Both the position numbers and the translations under genes were made by a program. Below the pieces are notes generated by a model. The model worked only from the letters and a program-made list of their open reading frames with translations, had not been told where the DNA came from and did not search any database. From Actinomadura hibisca NBRC 15177 (GTDB lineage: Bacteria > Actinomycetota > Actinomycetes > Streptosporangiales > Streptosporangiaceae): 64,000 nt of DNA. The stretch spans positions 1-64,000 of the forward strand of contig NZ_BCRO01000053.1 of the NCBI RefSeq assembly GCF_001552635.1, in the 5' to 3' direction. This document shows, piece after piece, positions 17,688 through 26,165 of the stretch. Each line of letters begins with the position of its first letter. The first letter of the stretch is position 1.

Positions 17688-17963
17688 ATGACTTCGGTTA
17701 AATGCGTCCACGGCCGTATTCCGGAACGGTGCACTCCCTGCGTTCGCGGTGGTCCCGAGACGGCGAAGTACCCGGCCAACGTCTGGATTACCGAAAAGGG
17801 CAGCGCCTTCCATTCGCATCCGCGATGCGACGCCCTGCTCAAGTGGCAGGCCATCGCGCGCTCCCAGGGAATGAACACCTACGAGCCGCGCACGGTGCCG
17901 AGCGGCGCGGCCCTCCACACCCTCAAACGCAATCCCTGCCCGGCCTGCTTTCCCGACGGCTGA
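17688..17963 (+). CDS. Small cysteine/histidine-rich protein, possible zinc binder
   Basis: I do not recognise this 91-residue protein. It has three clusters of likely metal ligands: CVHGRIPERCTPC near the N terminus, HSHPRC in the middle, and CPAC at the C terminus. This suggests one or two structural zinc sites. The ATG at 17688 is chosen because GGAAAG lies 9 bases upstream; an ATG at 17679 abuts that site. It precedes the NERD-helicase gene by 60 bases on the same strand, so the two may work together, for example as a DNA- or RNA-binding partner. That link is inference. Confidence 0.6.
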   Translation: MTSVKCVHGRIPERCTPCVRGGPETAKYPANVWITEKGSAFHSHPRCDALLKWQAIARSQGMNTYEPRTVPSGAALHTLKRNPCPACFPDG

Positions 17964-18023
17964 GCGGAACAGCGCCGCCATGACCGTGCGGCGAACACAA
18001 CGGCGATATTCGGGGAGGGCACG

Positions 18024-20078
18024 ATGGCGGCCGGCGGGTCGGCGGGAGAACAAGGGCGGCGGGCGCGGGCCCAGGCGCTGGAATTGGCGCGCCGCTCGCG
18101 CGAGGCGTACGCGCTGGCGAGCCGGTACGAGGCCGCCGCCGAGGCCGAGCGGCAGGTCGCCGCGAGCCTGATGGGCCTCACCGCCGTGGGCTGGAAATTG
18201 CTGGTCGACCGCCGCTGGCCCGGGACCAGGTCGGCCAACGTCGACATGCTCCTGATCGGCCCCGCCGGGGTCTTCGTCATCGACGTCAAGCGCTGGCGGA
18301 ACGCGCCCGCCGTTAAAGACGGACACCTGCTGGCGGGCACGGAACCCCGCGACGGAGAGATCGCCAAGCTGCTGGCGATGACCCGCACCGCCGAGGAGAA
18401 GGTCGCCTCCCTGGGCATGTCGCCCGTCGCGCTCCGCCCGCTCATGGTGTTCGCCGGGCACCGCCTCGACACCACGCTCGGCCATGTCCGCCTGCTCGGA
18501 CACCCCGACGCGGTGCACGCCCTGCTCGCCGAACCGAAGCGGCTGACGCCCCAGATGGTGCGCGCGGTGACCGGCGTACTTGAGGACGCCTTCCCCGTCT
18601 ACGAGACCGCCGACCTGGGCGAACGGCCGGTCGAGCCCGCCCCCGCCGCCGAGGCCGGGACGCTCTTCGACACCGAGGAGGTCGAGAAGGCCGCCCTGGC
18701 GTCGGCGCTGCACGCCCCGATCGAGAACTGGATGACCTTCCTGCACCCCGACCAGGTGGCCGTCACCCGGCGCGACTGGAGCGGTCCGGCCCGCGTCAGC
18801 GGCCCCGCCGGGACGGGCAAGACGGTCGTCGGCCTGCACCGCGCCGCGCACCTGGCCGCGCGCGGGCACGGCCGCGTCCTGTACGTCACCTTCGCCAACA
18901 ACCTGCCCCGCGTGCAGGCGCAGCTCTTCCGCCGCATGGCCGGGGCCTTCGCCGACCGGGTGGAGTTCACCAGCCTGCACGCCTGGGCCAACACGTTCCT
19001 GACACAGCGCGGCATCACGCCCCGCCTGAACGGGGACCGGGCCGACGACGCCTTCTACCGCGCCTGGATCCAGATCGGCCGCGACAGCCCGCTCACCGAC
19101 ATCGACCCCTCGCCCGTCTACTGGCGCGACGAGATCCACCACGTCATCAAGGGCCGCGGCCTGACCTCCCTGGAGGAGTACCGCACCATCGCGCGCCCCG
19201 GCCGCCGCACCGCGCTCCAGGCGGCGCACCGCGAGGCGGCCTGGCTGCTGTACGAGGAGTACGAGATGTTGCGCGCCGGACGCGGCGTCAGCGACTTCAA
19301 CGACGTCCTCACCGCCGCCCTGGAGGAGGTGCGCCAGCGCCCTGCCGACCCGCCCTACGCCTCCGTGATCGTGGACGAGGTGCAGGACCTCACCCTCGTC
19401 GGAGTGAAGCTGCTGCACGCCTTGGCCGGCGACGAGCCCAACGGCCTGCTGCTGATCGGCGACGGCCAGCAGGCGGTGTACCCGGGCGGGTTCCGGCTGG
19501 CCGAGGCGGGCATCGGCATCAAGGGTCGGGCCACGGTGCTGCGCACCAACTACCGCAACGCCGACGAGATCCTGGCCGCCGCCATGGACCTGGTGTCCGA
19601 CGACCCGTTCGACGACCTCGACGGCCCCAGCCCCAACGGCCGCCGCACCGTCGAGACGGTCTACAACGACGGCCGGGTCGTCCGCGCGCAGGCCCCGACG
19701 GGCACCGAGCACGACAAGCAGCTCGTGGAAGCCGTGCGGAACGTCCCCGACCTGGCGGGAGCGGCCGTCTTGTGCCCTTCCCGCCGCGACCTTGAGGCGT
19801 GCGCCCGCCTGTTCCGGAACGCCGGAGTGCCCGTCCTCAGCCTGGAGCACTACGACGGACGCCCCGTCGAGGCCGTCAAGCTGGGCACCTACCGCCGGGC
19901 CAAGGGCCTGGAGTTCAAGTACGTGTTCCTGCCCCGACATGACGCGGCCCTGCCCGTCGCCGAACCTGGCAATGCCGCCGCCGGAGAACGCGCCGAGCTG
20001 GCCCGCCGCCAGCTGTTCGTGGGCATGACGAGGGCCCGCGACCTGCTCTGGCTCGGCTCGGTCGTCACTCAGCGGTGA
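18024..20078 (+). CDS. NERD nuclease-like domain fused to UvrD-type SF1 helicase
   Basis: The 684-residue protein has an N-terminal NERD domain (about 38-150), with VDMLLIGPAGVFVIDVKRW carrying the Asp and Asp-x-Lys positions of restriction-like nucleases. A superfamily-1 helicase follows: Walker A GPAGTGKT (260-267), Walker B VIVDEVQDL (449-457), GDGQQAVY (479-486), LRTNYRN (506-512), a RAKGLEFKYVFL motif, and FVGMTRARD near the end. All helicase motifs look intact. Such fusions act on DNA and appear in repair and in some defence loci. ATG at 18024 has GGGGAGGG upstream. The last 10 bases overlap the convergent small gene. Biological role undetermined. Confidence 0.85.
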   Translation: MAAGGSAGEQGRRARAQALELARRSREAYALASRYEAAAEAERQVAASLMGLTAVGWKLLVDRRWPGTRSANVDMLLIGPAGVFVIDVKRWRNAPAVKDGHLLAGTEPRDGEIAKLLAMTRTAEEKVASLGMSPVALRPLMVFAGHRLDTTLGHVRLLGHPDAVHALLAEPKRLTPQMVRAVTGVLEDAFPVYETADLGERPVEPAPAAEAGTLFDTEEVEKAALASALHAPIENWMTFLHPDQVAVTRRDWSGPARVSGPAGTGKTVVGLHRAAHLAARGHGRVLYVTFANNLPRVQAQLFRRMAGAFADRVEFTSLHAWANTFLTQRGITPRLNGDRADDAFYRAWIQIGRDSPLTDIDPSPVYWRDEIHHVIKGRGLTSLEEYRTIARPGRRTALQAAHREAAWLLYEEYEMLRAGRGVSDFNDVLTAALEEVRQRPADPPYASVIVDEVQDLTLVGVKLLHALAGDEPNGLLLIGDGQQAVYPGGFRLAEAGIGIKGRATVLRTNYRNADEILAAAMDLVSDDPFDDLDGPSPNGRRTVETVYNDGRVVRAQAPTGTEHDKQLVEAVRNVPDLAGAAVLCPSRRDLEACARLFRNAGVPVLSLEHYDGRPVEAVKLGTYRRAKGLEFKYVFLPRHDAALPVAEPGNAAAGERAELARRQLFVGMTRARDLLWLGSVVTQR

Positions 20079-20362
20079 TGCACCCCGCGCACCCGCCGCC
20101 CGAGCCATCCACCGCGCCGCCGCCGCACGGGCGGCCGGGCCGCGACGGGAGCGCGGATCGCATCGGGGGCGCGGGGTGCGGCCGTCGGACGCGGAGTGGT
20201 CTGGTGGGCGAGATCGCGCAACGCGCGGTCCAGGTCGGCGGGTGACGCGGCCTCGACCAGCCGACCGTCCGCCATCGCCCACCATGAGCCGGTGGACCTG
20301 CCCCACCAGAAACAGACGCCGGGAAAGCGCCGGTGCAGCTCGTTCAGGATGTGGGGAAGCAC
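20069..20362 (-). CDS. Small conserved-type hypothetical protein with basic tail
   Basis: The 97-residue product begins (M)LPHILNELHRRFPGVCFWW and has an aromatic GRSTGSWWAMADGRLVEA segment, followed by a Pro/Arg-rich basic tail. The folded part resembles short actinobacterial proteins of unknown function. The GTG at 20362 has GGAGAGGCGG upstream, which supports the start. It converges on the NERD-helicase gene with a 10-base overlap. Confidence 0.6.
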   Translation of the reverse strand: MLPHILNELHRRFPGVCFWWGRSTGSWWAMADGRLVEAASPADLDRALRDLAHQTTPRPTAAPRAPDAIRAPVAARPPVRRRRGGWLGRRVRGVHHR

Positions 20363-20519
20363 GATGCCGCCTCTCCGATGCGGATCGGAAGGGGGTCGTG
20401 CGGCCGGTGCGCGTCGGGGGGACGGGCACCGACCGCACGACGTCCGGCCCGTAGGCCGGGGAAGGCGTCTCCGGGACGTCCGGGCTCCCCCTCCCGGGAC
20501 GTCGCCGGAGACGCCGGGT

Positions 20520-21044
20520 TCAGTGGTCGACGACCGCCCAGGCCAGTCGGCCGTCCGGGGTGTCGCGGTGCCCGTGCTCGGCGGCGCAGGCCGCGACGAT
20601 GGCGAGCCCGCGCCCGTGGTCCTCAGGGTGGTCGGGCCCCCAGCGACCGGGCCCGGCGGACGCGCCCGCGTCCAGGACGGTGAACGTCGTGCGGCCCGCC
20701 TCGCACAGCAGCCCGACCCTGATCCGGCCGCCGACGTCACCGCTGGCGCTGTGCCACAGGGCGTTGGTGGTGTACTCGCCCGCGATCAGCTCGACGGTCC
20801 CGGCCAGCTCGGGGTCGTTCGCGAGCAGGAGACGTACCCAGCGGCGCACGACGGGGACGGCCTCGGCCAGCCCCGGCACGTCCACGCTCCACGACTGTGC
20901 GGGCGTCGGCGTGTCACCGTCGGCCTGCTCCTGGCCGCCGCCCCTTCGGGCGCGGCCGACCAGCGGACGGCGCGGCACGGAGAATCCGAGCCGTTCCTTC
21001 CTGTGGATAAGCGGTGCGGCCAGGCCCGCAAGGGTTAATCTCAT
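20520..21044 (-). CDS. ATP-binding anti-sigma-like regulator (HATPase_c_2)
   Basis: The 174-residue protein has the GHKL/HATPase_c_2 fold of serine-kinase anti-sigma factors such as RsbW. The N box is ELIAGEYTTNALWHSASG, the G1-like box is FTVLDAGA, and the G2 box is EDHGRGLAIVAA. In streptomycetes such small ATP-binding proteins sit beside XRE-DUF5753 and DUF397 genes (whiJ/abaA-type loci), as here. The ATG at 21044 has GGAG 6 bases upstream. A long hairpin lies in its presumed 5' leader. The partner sigma or anti-sigma antagonist is not identifiable. Confidence 0.8.
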   Translation of the reverse strand: MRLTLAGLAAPLIHRKERLGFSVPRRPLVGRARRGGGQEQADGDTPTPAQSWSVDVPGLAEAVPVVRRWVRLLLANDPELAGTVELIAGEYTTNALWHSASGDVGGRIRVGLLCEAGRTTFTVLDAGASAGPGRWGPDHPEDHGRGLAIVAACAAEHGHRDTPDGRLAWAVVDH

Positions 21045-21355
21045 ATTCGTCTCCAGTGAGGGGATGGAAGCCGTGCGGCCGGGTCCGGGGCTCCAATCCA
21101 GAGCCCGGCCGCACGGCGGCCTCTACGCGCATGGCCGCGCCTTCTTGCGCCCGACGCCGGGAGTTTTGTCCCCCGGCGGTCGACCACGCCTGCCACTCGC
21201 AGCGTCTGTGCAGAAAGTGATCTTTCCGTCACGCTGTGCGTACATCGGTAATCATCACTCCGTACTAATCATGATCACAAGTAGAAAGACTAAAATTTCT
21301 TAGTGATCTCTAAATTTGGCTGATCTGGTCTGTTTGAAGAGGGCATTCTGGTGCC
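21045..21355. promoter_or_regulatory. Divergent regulatory region with AT-rich segment
   Basis: These 311 bases separate the anti-sigma-like gene from the XRE regulator. The half near the XRE gene (about 21230-21330) is strikingly AT-rich for this genome. It contains ACTAA-AATTTC-TTAGT (21289-21304) and a near-repeat CTAAATTT about 10 bases later. These are good candidates for promoter and operator elements bound by the XRE protein. Confidence 0.45.
21070..21117. repeat. Long perfect inverted repeat in the leader of the anti-sigma-like gene
   Basis: GCCGTGCGGCCGGG at 21070-21083 pairs perfectly with CCCGGCCGCACGGC at 21104-21117 (14-base stem, 20-base loop). An inner GGGCTC can compete for GAGCCC, so two folds are possible. 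It lies 26 bases before the minus-strand start at 21044. Confidence 0.6.
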
Positions 21356-22207
21356 ATGGTGCTGCCCCACAACCCCACCGTTCGCGGCCGACGCCTTGCG
21401 AGAGAGCTTCGCGAACTGCGCGAACAGGCTGATTTGCGCCTCGACGATGCTGCCCAGAGACTCGGCTGGAATCGGCAGAAAGTACTTCGAATCGAGAAGG
21501 CGATCACTAAGGCCAGCCCTGCCGACCTGAACGCCATCCTGGATTTGTATGGAGTGTCCAGTCCCAAGCGGGAAGCTCTCATCCAACTCTCCAAGGACGC
21601 CTGGAAGCGTGGGTGGTGGACCGCCTACAGGGACATCTACGCCGGTACCTACCTGTCCTTGGAGGATGAGGCCAGTCGGGTCGTCGAGTGGCAACCCCTC
21701 GTGGTGCCGGGCATCTTTCAAACGCCGGACTACGCCCGTGAGGTGACCTCCGCGTTCACCAATGACCCCAACGACATCGATCGTCGAGTGGCCGCCAGGA
21801 TGACCAGGAGATCGTTGCTGGCTCGGACACCCGCCCCCGAACGTCACGTCGTCCTCGATGAAGCGGTGCTTTGCCGCTGGATCGGTGGGCGTGAGATCAT
21901 GCGCGCTCAGTTCGAGTCGCTGCTCGCCGACTCCAGGCGGGCGAACGTGACCATGCAGGTGCTGCCCTACGAGCGGGGGCGCCACCCCGGTCTCAACGGG
22001 GCGTTCACCTTGCTGATGTTCGAGCCTGGAGTGGATCCGGACATCGTCTACCTGGAGACATCGGGAGGCGGCATCTACCTGGAAGCCGAGAATGATGTGG
22101 CTCGGCATAGAGTCGCCTTCGAAGAGCTTTCTGGGTTGGCGATGTCGCCTGAGGAGTCCAGAGAGCGCGTCGAAGAGGCGGTTAGGGAGCTTGCAACGGA
22201 TGAGTGA
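21356..22207 (+). CDS. XRE-family HTH regulator with DUF5753 domain
   Basis: The 283-residue protein has an N-terminal XRE helix-turn-helix (about residues 9-65, with LDDAAQRLGWNRQKVLRIE). The DUF5753 domain follows, recognisable by WQPLVVPGIFQTPDYAREV and RHVVLDEAVLCRW. These WhiJ-like regulators are numerous in streptomycetes and their relatives, and act with DUF397 proteins in developmental control. The ATG at 21356 lacks a clear ribosome binding site. The stop overlaps the next start by 8 bases, so the pair is translationally coupled. Confidence 0.88.
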   Translation: MVLPHNPTVRGRRLARELRELREQADLRLDDAAQRLGWNRQKVLRIEKAITKASPADLNAILDLYGVSSPKREALIQLSKDAWKRGWWTAYRDIYAGTYLSLEDEASRVVEWQPLVVPGIFQTPDYAREVTSAFTNDPNDIDRRVAARMTRRSLLARTPAPERHVVLDEAVLCRWIGGREIMRAQFESLLADSRRANVTMQVLPYERGRHPGLNGAFTLLMFEPGVDPDIVYLETSGGGIYLEAENDVARHRVAFEELSGLAMSPEESRERVEEAVRELATDE

Positions 22208-22400
22208 ACGGTTCCGTCCAGCTTGGCGGCGGTCTTCTCGTAGCACCGACGGCGAGAACTGCGTCGAAGTGGCCGGGATGCCCGCCGAGATCGCCGTCCG
22301 TGACAGCAAGGACCCCGGCGGCCCTCGTCTCCTCGTGCCCCGGCGCGCCTGGCGCACCCTCCACGAGGACATCAGGGCCGGGGCCTACGACCTGGACTGA
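22200..22400 (+). CDS. DUF397 small protein
   Basis: The 66-residue protein has the DUF397 signature: WRRSSRSTDGENCVEVAG at the N terminus, then IAVRDSKDPGGPRLLVPR and a WRTLHEDIRAGAYD end. DUF397 proteins are small partners of XRE-DUF5753 regulators and are thought to modulate them. The start overlaps the regulator's stop by 8 bases. Confidence 0.88.
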   Translation: MSERFRPAWRRSSRSTDGENCVEVAGMPAEIAVRDSKDPGGPRLLVPRRAWRTLHEDIRAGAYDLD

Positions 22401-22510
22401 ACCCGCTGGCGGAGCTTTACAGCCGTCGCCAAGATTTTCGGCGAAAGTCCGTAATCGGCAGCGAGGTTCCCCGTCTCTCCTGCACGTCGTTCTCGTGAAG
22501 GAGATTCCGG

Positions 22511-23767
22511 ATGTCTGACCTCAGCCAGGCGGTCCCCCTTCCCCAGCGCCGCATCGAGCTCGGTCTCTCGTTCGACTGCGCCGACCGGATCGCCGCGGAC
22601 CTCCGGGACCACGTGCCGGGCATCGCGGCCGAGGCGGCGCGCCGGATCGAGAAGGAGCTGCCCGAGTTCCTGCGGCCCCAGGACCCCAGGTACGCCGAGG
22701 CGCTCGGGCTGGGCGTCGAGTACGCCATCGGCCACTTCCTGGAGCTGATGGCCGATCCCGACGTCAGCTCCGCCGACATCCTGCGCTTCTGGCGGCGTAT
22801 CGGGGCGGGGGAGGCCAGCGAAGGGCGCTCCCTGGACGCCTGGCAGGCGGCAATGAGGATCGGTGCCGGTGTCGCGGTCGAGCGGCTCACCGAGTACGCC
22901 GAGATCCTCGGGCACCGGGCCAGCGCCGCCACGGTCGCCGCCATCGCCAACGCCGTCTTCGGCTACATCAACCAGCTCGCCGCCGTCGTCGCCGAAGGGC
23001 ACGCCGACGCCGAGAACGACGCGGCGGGCACCACGCAGGGCCAGCGGCGGCGGCTCCTCGACCTGCTGCTCACCCGGCCCGTGCCCGACCAGCGCGACCT
23101 CGCCGAGGTCGCGCGCCGGGCCGCCTGGCCGCTGCCCCGCACGGTCGCCGCCGTCGCCCTGCGCGAGCGGCGTTCGGGCAGCCGCGCGCCCGCCCTGCCC
23201 ACCGACCTGCTGTCCGGCTTGCACCTGGCCGAACCCTGTCTGGTCGTGCCCGACCCCGACGGCCCCGGCCGCGCCCAGGCCCTGGAGCGGCACCTGCGCG
23301 GGTGGAGCGCCGCCGTCGGTCCCACCGTCGAGGTGGCCGCGCTCGCCACGTCGTTGCGCTGGGCCCGGCAGGCGCTGGAGCTGGCGGCCGAGGGGCTGAT
23401 CGACGACGGGCGGCCCGTCATCGTCGAGCAGCACATGCCGATCATCGTGATGATGCAGGAACGCGAGCTGGTCGAGCGCGTGATCCAGCGGCGGCTGGCC
23501 CCCCTGTTCACGGTCCGGCCTGCGCAGCGCTACCGGCTGGCCGAGACGTTGCTGGTGTCGCTGGAGTGCGGGTTCAACGCCACCGAGGTCGCCGGGCGGC
23601 TGCACCTGCACGCCCAGACCGTCCGCTACCGGTTGCGCCAGCTCGGCGAGCTGTTCGGTGACACTTTGCACGCCACGTCGGGACGCCTGGAGCTGCACAT
23701 GGCGCTGGAGGCGTGGCTCACCCTGAACGCCGAGGCCGCGCCCTGCGCCCAGCTCCGCACCGGATGA
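22511..23767 (+). CDS. PucR/CdaR-family transcriptional regulator
   Basis: The 418-residue protein has a helical N-terminal sensor domain, a middle GGDEF-like or linker region, and the C-terminal PucR-type helix-turn-helix: LAETLLVSLECGFNATEVAG followed by RLHLHAQTVRYRLRQLGELF. Such regulators control catabolic or secondary metabolism genes. ATG at 22511 has GAAGGAG upstream. The short palindrome TTTCGGCGAAA at 22436-22446 is a candidate autoregulatory site. It ends one base before the stop of the convergent sigma-factor gene. Confidence 0.85.
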   Translation: MSDLSQAVPLPQRRIELGLSFDCADRIAADLRDHVPGIAAEAARRIEKELPEFLRPQDPRYAEALGLGVEYAIGHFLELMADPDVSSADILRFWRRIGAGEASEGRSLDAWQAAMRIGAGVAVERLTEYAEILGHRASAATVAAIANAVFGYINQLAAVVAEGHADAENDAAGTTQGQRRRLLDLLLTRPVPDQRDLAEVARRAAWPLPRTVAAVALRERRSGSRAPALPTDLLSGLHLAEPCLVVPDPDGPGRAQALERHLRGWSAAVGPTVEVAALATSLRWARQALELAAEGLIDDGRPVIVEQHMPIIVMMQERELVERVIQRRLAPLFTVRPAQRYRLAETLLVSLECGFNATEVAGRLHLHAQTVRYRLRQLGELFGDTLHATSGRLELHMALEAWLTLNAEAAPCAQLRTG

Positions 23768-23768
23768 C

Positions 23769-25232
23769 TCAGGCGCCCTCGACGGTCCAGCCCTGCGCGG
23801 CCACCCCGGCGAACGACGACGGCTTCAACGTCACCGGCCGCAACCCCGACCAGCTCGCCTGGAGGAACCAGCCGTCGCCGTTGGCCAGGCGGGTGACGCC
23901 GGGGTTGAGCTGCACCATCTTCCAGACCTGGTTCGGGCCGCCGCACGCCGCCGTCGTCACGGTGTACTCCGCGCCGCCCTCCCACGGCACGCCCGGCGCG
24001 GACCGGCCCCGCGCCATGCACTTGCCCGTGGACGCGCTGGCCAGCGTGAACCCGCCCGCCACGTTCTTGCGCCGCCAGGTGGCCTCCGCGCCGCTGCACA
24101 CGCGCCGCTGCACGACGTCCGCGCCGTCGGGCACCAGGCACGAGCGCAACGTCGTGTTCCGGATGACGGAGGCGGTCCCCGCGCCCGCCCCGCCGCCAGC
24201 TCCGGGCCCCGGACGCCCCGGCTCGGCACCGGCGCGCCGCTTCGGCACCTTGGGCTTCTTCGGCACGAGCGTCTGCCCCGCCGGAGCAGGATCCGGGAGC
24301 GTCGGGATCGGTGTCGCGGCGGCCGACGGCGGCCCGGACGACGGAAGCGGCGACGAGGCGTCCGGCGGTTTGGCCGGTCCGTCCCCGATCGTCGTGAACA
24401 GCAGCGCCGCGATCACCGCCGCGGCCCCCGCCACCCCCGCCGGGACGACCCACCCCGGCAGGCCCGCGGCCGCCGCCGGGATCTGAACCCCCGACGGCGC
24501 GTCCAGCATGATGAGACCGATCGGCAGCAGCGACCGCAACCGCCCGTTGAGGTCGGCCATCTCCTGCGACGCGCGCCGACATCGGTCGCACGACTCCAGA
24601 TGCCGCCGCAACGCCCGGCTCCGCCGCCGCCCCGGACGGCGCATGCTCGCGGCCAGCTGCGCGGTGAACTGCGCGCAGTCGGGATGCCCCTCGACGCTGG
24701 CGGCCAGGAACGCCAGCCGCAACCCCTCGCGCGCCCGGAACGACAGCTGGGTGACGGCCCCCGCCCCCATGCCCAGCAGCTCGGCGACCCGCTGGACGGG
24801 CTCGTCCTCGATGACGGTGTGCCACAACACCGTCTGCCAGCGTTCGGGCAACGACCGGAAGGCGCGCACGAGCGTGTCGCGCTCGTCGACGTCCGGCAGC
24901 TCCTCGGCGGGCAGGTCGGCCCACTGCGCGACCTCGTCGGTCACCACCGTGCGGCGTCCGGCCCGCGCCCAGTCGACGGCGGTGTTGCGGACGACGGTGT
25001 ACAGGTAGGGGCGGCACGCCTCGCGCGGCCCGCGCCCCTCGCGCAGCGCGGCGAACGTCCGGGCGAACGCCTCGCTGGTCAGGTCCTCGGCCAGGTGCTG
25101 GTCGCGGACCAGTCCGCGCGCGTACGCGAGCACGGCGGCGTGGTGCCGCCGGTAGAGCTCGCCCGACGCCCGCTCGTCGCCCGTCCGGGCCGCCGTCATC
25201 AGATCGGCGTCCGACTCTGGTGCCCCGCCCAT
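23769..25232 (-). CDS. ECF-like sigma factor fused to zinc-finger, membrane segment and ricin-type lectin
   Basis: One 487-residue chain combines a whole signalling pathway. It has sigma region 2 (about 23-90, with HLAEDLTSEAFARTF), region 4 (about 120-175, LPERWQTVLWHTVIEDEPV), and a zinc-finger anti-sigma-like segment with H211-x3-C215-x2-C218. One membrane helix (about 258-281) and a Pro/Ala/Gly-rich linker (285-350) follow. The extracellular ricin-B-like lectin domain (about 355-487) has a QxW-type GPNQVWKM. The architecture implies that the sigma factor stays membrane-held until the lectin senses sugar or cell wall and the chain is cut or changed. ATG at 25232 is the best start; the ribosome binding site is weak. 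Confidence 0.8.
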   Translation of the reverse strand: MGGAPESDADLMTAARTGDERASGELYRRHHAAVLAYARGLVRDQHLAEDLTSEAFARTFAALREGRGPREACRPYLYTVVRNTAVDWARAGRRTVVTDEVAQWADLPAEELPDVDERDTLVRAFRSLPERWQTVLWHTVIEDEPVQRVAELLGMGAGAVTQLSFRAREGLRLAFLAASVEGHPDCAQFTAQLAASMRRPGRRRSRALRRHLESCDRCRRASQEMADLNGRLRSLLPIGLIMLDAPSGVQIPAAAAGLPGWVVPAGVAGAAAVIAALLFTTIGDGPAKPPDASSPLPSSGPPSAAATPIPTLPDPAPAGQTLVPKKPKVPKRRAGAEPGRPGPGAGGGAGAGTASVIRNTTLRSCLVPDGADVVQRRVCSGAEATWRRKNVAGGFTLASASTGKCMARGRSAPGVPWEGGAEYTVTTAACGGPNQVWKMVQLNPGVTRLANGDGWFLQASWSGLRPVTLKPSSFAGVAAQGWTVEGA

Positions 25233-25411
25233 CACCACCACGCAATCAAACCCAAGGCCCGCATTCCGCCACAACCCTCGCCGGTCATCAGGCGATCACT
25301 AGAAGACGTGCTACGGCTGCGATGATTACGGTCTTTTGAGGTTTTTCTACTCCCAGTGGCCTCAACAGGCCAGGGGTGCGGCACGGGGAATACGGGGCCA
25401 ATCGGCGCGGA

Positions 25412-26014
25412 TCAGTCGCGCATGCCCGCCATGAGACGGCCGATCACCTGGGTGTACTCCTCGCGGACGCGTGGTTTGTCCGGCTCCGGGGCCTCGGCGA
25501 GCGCCATCCCGGCCGCGCCGAGGACGTGGAAGACCACGTGGGCCGTCGGTTCCAGCGGCAGGGGCGCGAGGCCGCCGTCCGCCATGAGGCGGCGCAACAA
25601 CCGCTCGATGAAGCCGTAGGCGTACTCGGCCTCGCACTCCCGCCACCGCTGCCAGCCCAGCGCGATGGGGGCCTCCTGCCAGACCAGCCGCCCGTAGACG
25701 GGGTCGCAGCAGCCGTCGAGGAACCGGTTCAGCGCGGCGATCGCGGCGTCCCAGGCGTCGGCCTTCCGCTCGGCGGCCTCGACGAGGGCGCGCATCATGT
25801 CGCCTTCGAGCCGCTCGAACACCGCCTGGAACAGGGCGGTCTTGTTGGCGAAGTGGTGGTAGACCGCGCCGCGCGTTGCGCGGATGTCGGCGGCGACGTC
25901 CTCCAGGGACGTGCCGCCGAAGCCGTGCTCGGCGAACCGGCGGGTGGCCGCGTCCAGGAGCGCCGCGCGGGTCTCCTCGGAGTACTGCTCGCGGCGGCTC
26001 TTGACGGTCGGCAT
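25412..26014 (-). CDS. TetR-family transcriptional regulator
   Basis: The 200-residue protein has a typical TetR N-terminal HTH (about 10-60, with TSLEDVAADIRATRGAVYHH and FANKTALFQAVF) and a helical ligand-binding C-terminal part. The ATG at 26014 fits the family; a GGGTGGG lies upstream. It is divergent from a two-gene operon ending in a P450, and two palindromes lie between. It most likely represses that operon and itself until a small molecule is bound. Confidence 0.88.
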   Translation of the reverse strand: MPTVKSRREQYSEETRAALLDAATRRFAEHGFGGTSLEDVAADIRATRGAVYHHFANKTALFQAVFERLEGDMMRALVEAAERKADAWDAAIAALNRFLDGCCDPVYGRLVWQEAPIALGWQRWRECEAEYAYGFIERLLRRLMADGGLAPLPLEPTAHVVFHVLGAAGMALAEAPEPDKPRVREEYTQVIGRLMAGMRD

Positions 26015-26027
26015 GCGGCCCACCCTA

Positions 26028-26048
26028 TGACATGCGCCGTGTACGTCA
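26028..26048. promoter_or_regulatory. Candidate TetR operator 1 (imperfect palindrome)
   Basis: TGACATGCGC-C-GTGTACGTCA is a 21-base imperfect palindrome, 7 of 10 positions matching and the rest transitions. It lies just upstream of the TetR start. Confidence 0.4.
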
Positions 26049-26123
26049 CAGACGCCGCGAAGGTTCCCGACGATCAGGTGACGCTCCCCACCCTTGACGC
26101 GCCCCGCCGCGGGTCGTAGGAAC

Positions 26124-26140
26124 ACATACATAGCGTATGT
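26124..26140. promoter_or_regulatory. Candidate TetR operator 2 (ACATAC-N5-GTATGT)
   Basis: A perfect 6-base inverted repeat with a 5-base spacer sits 26 bases before the divergent operon's first start, in a locally AT-richer stretch. The position suits repression of that operon. Confidence 0.45.
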
Positions 26141-26165
26141 CTCCAACGCCAAGTAGGTGCCCACC

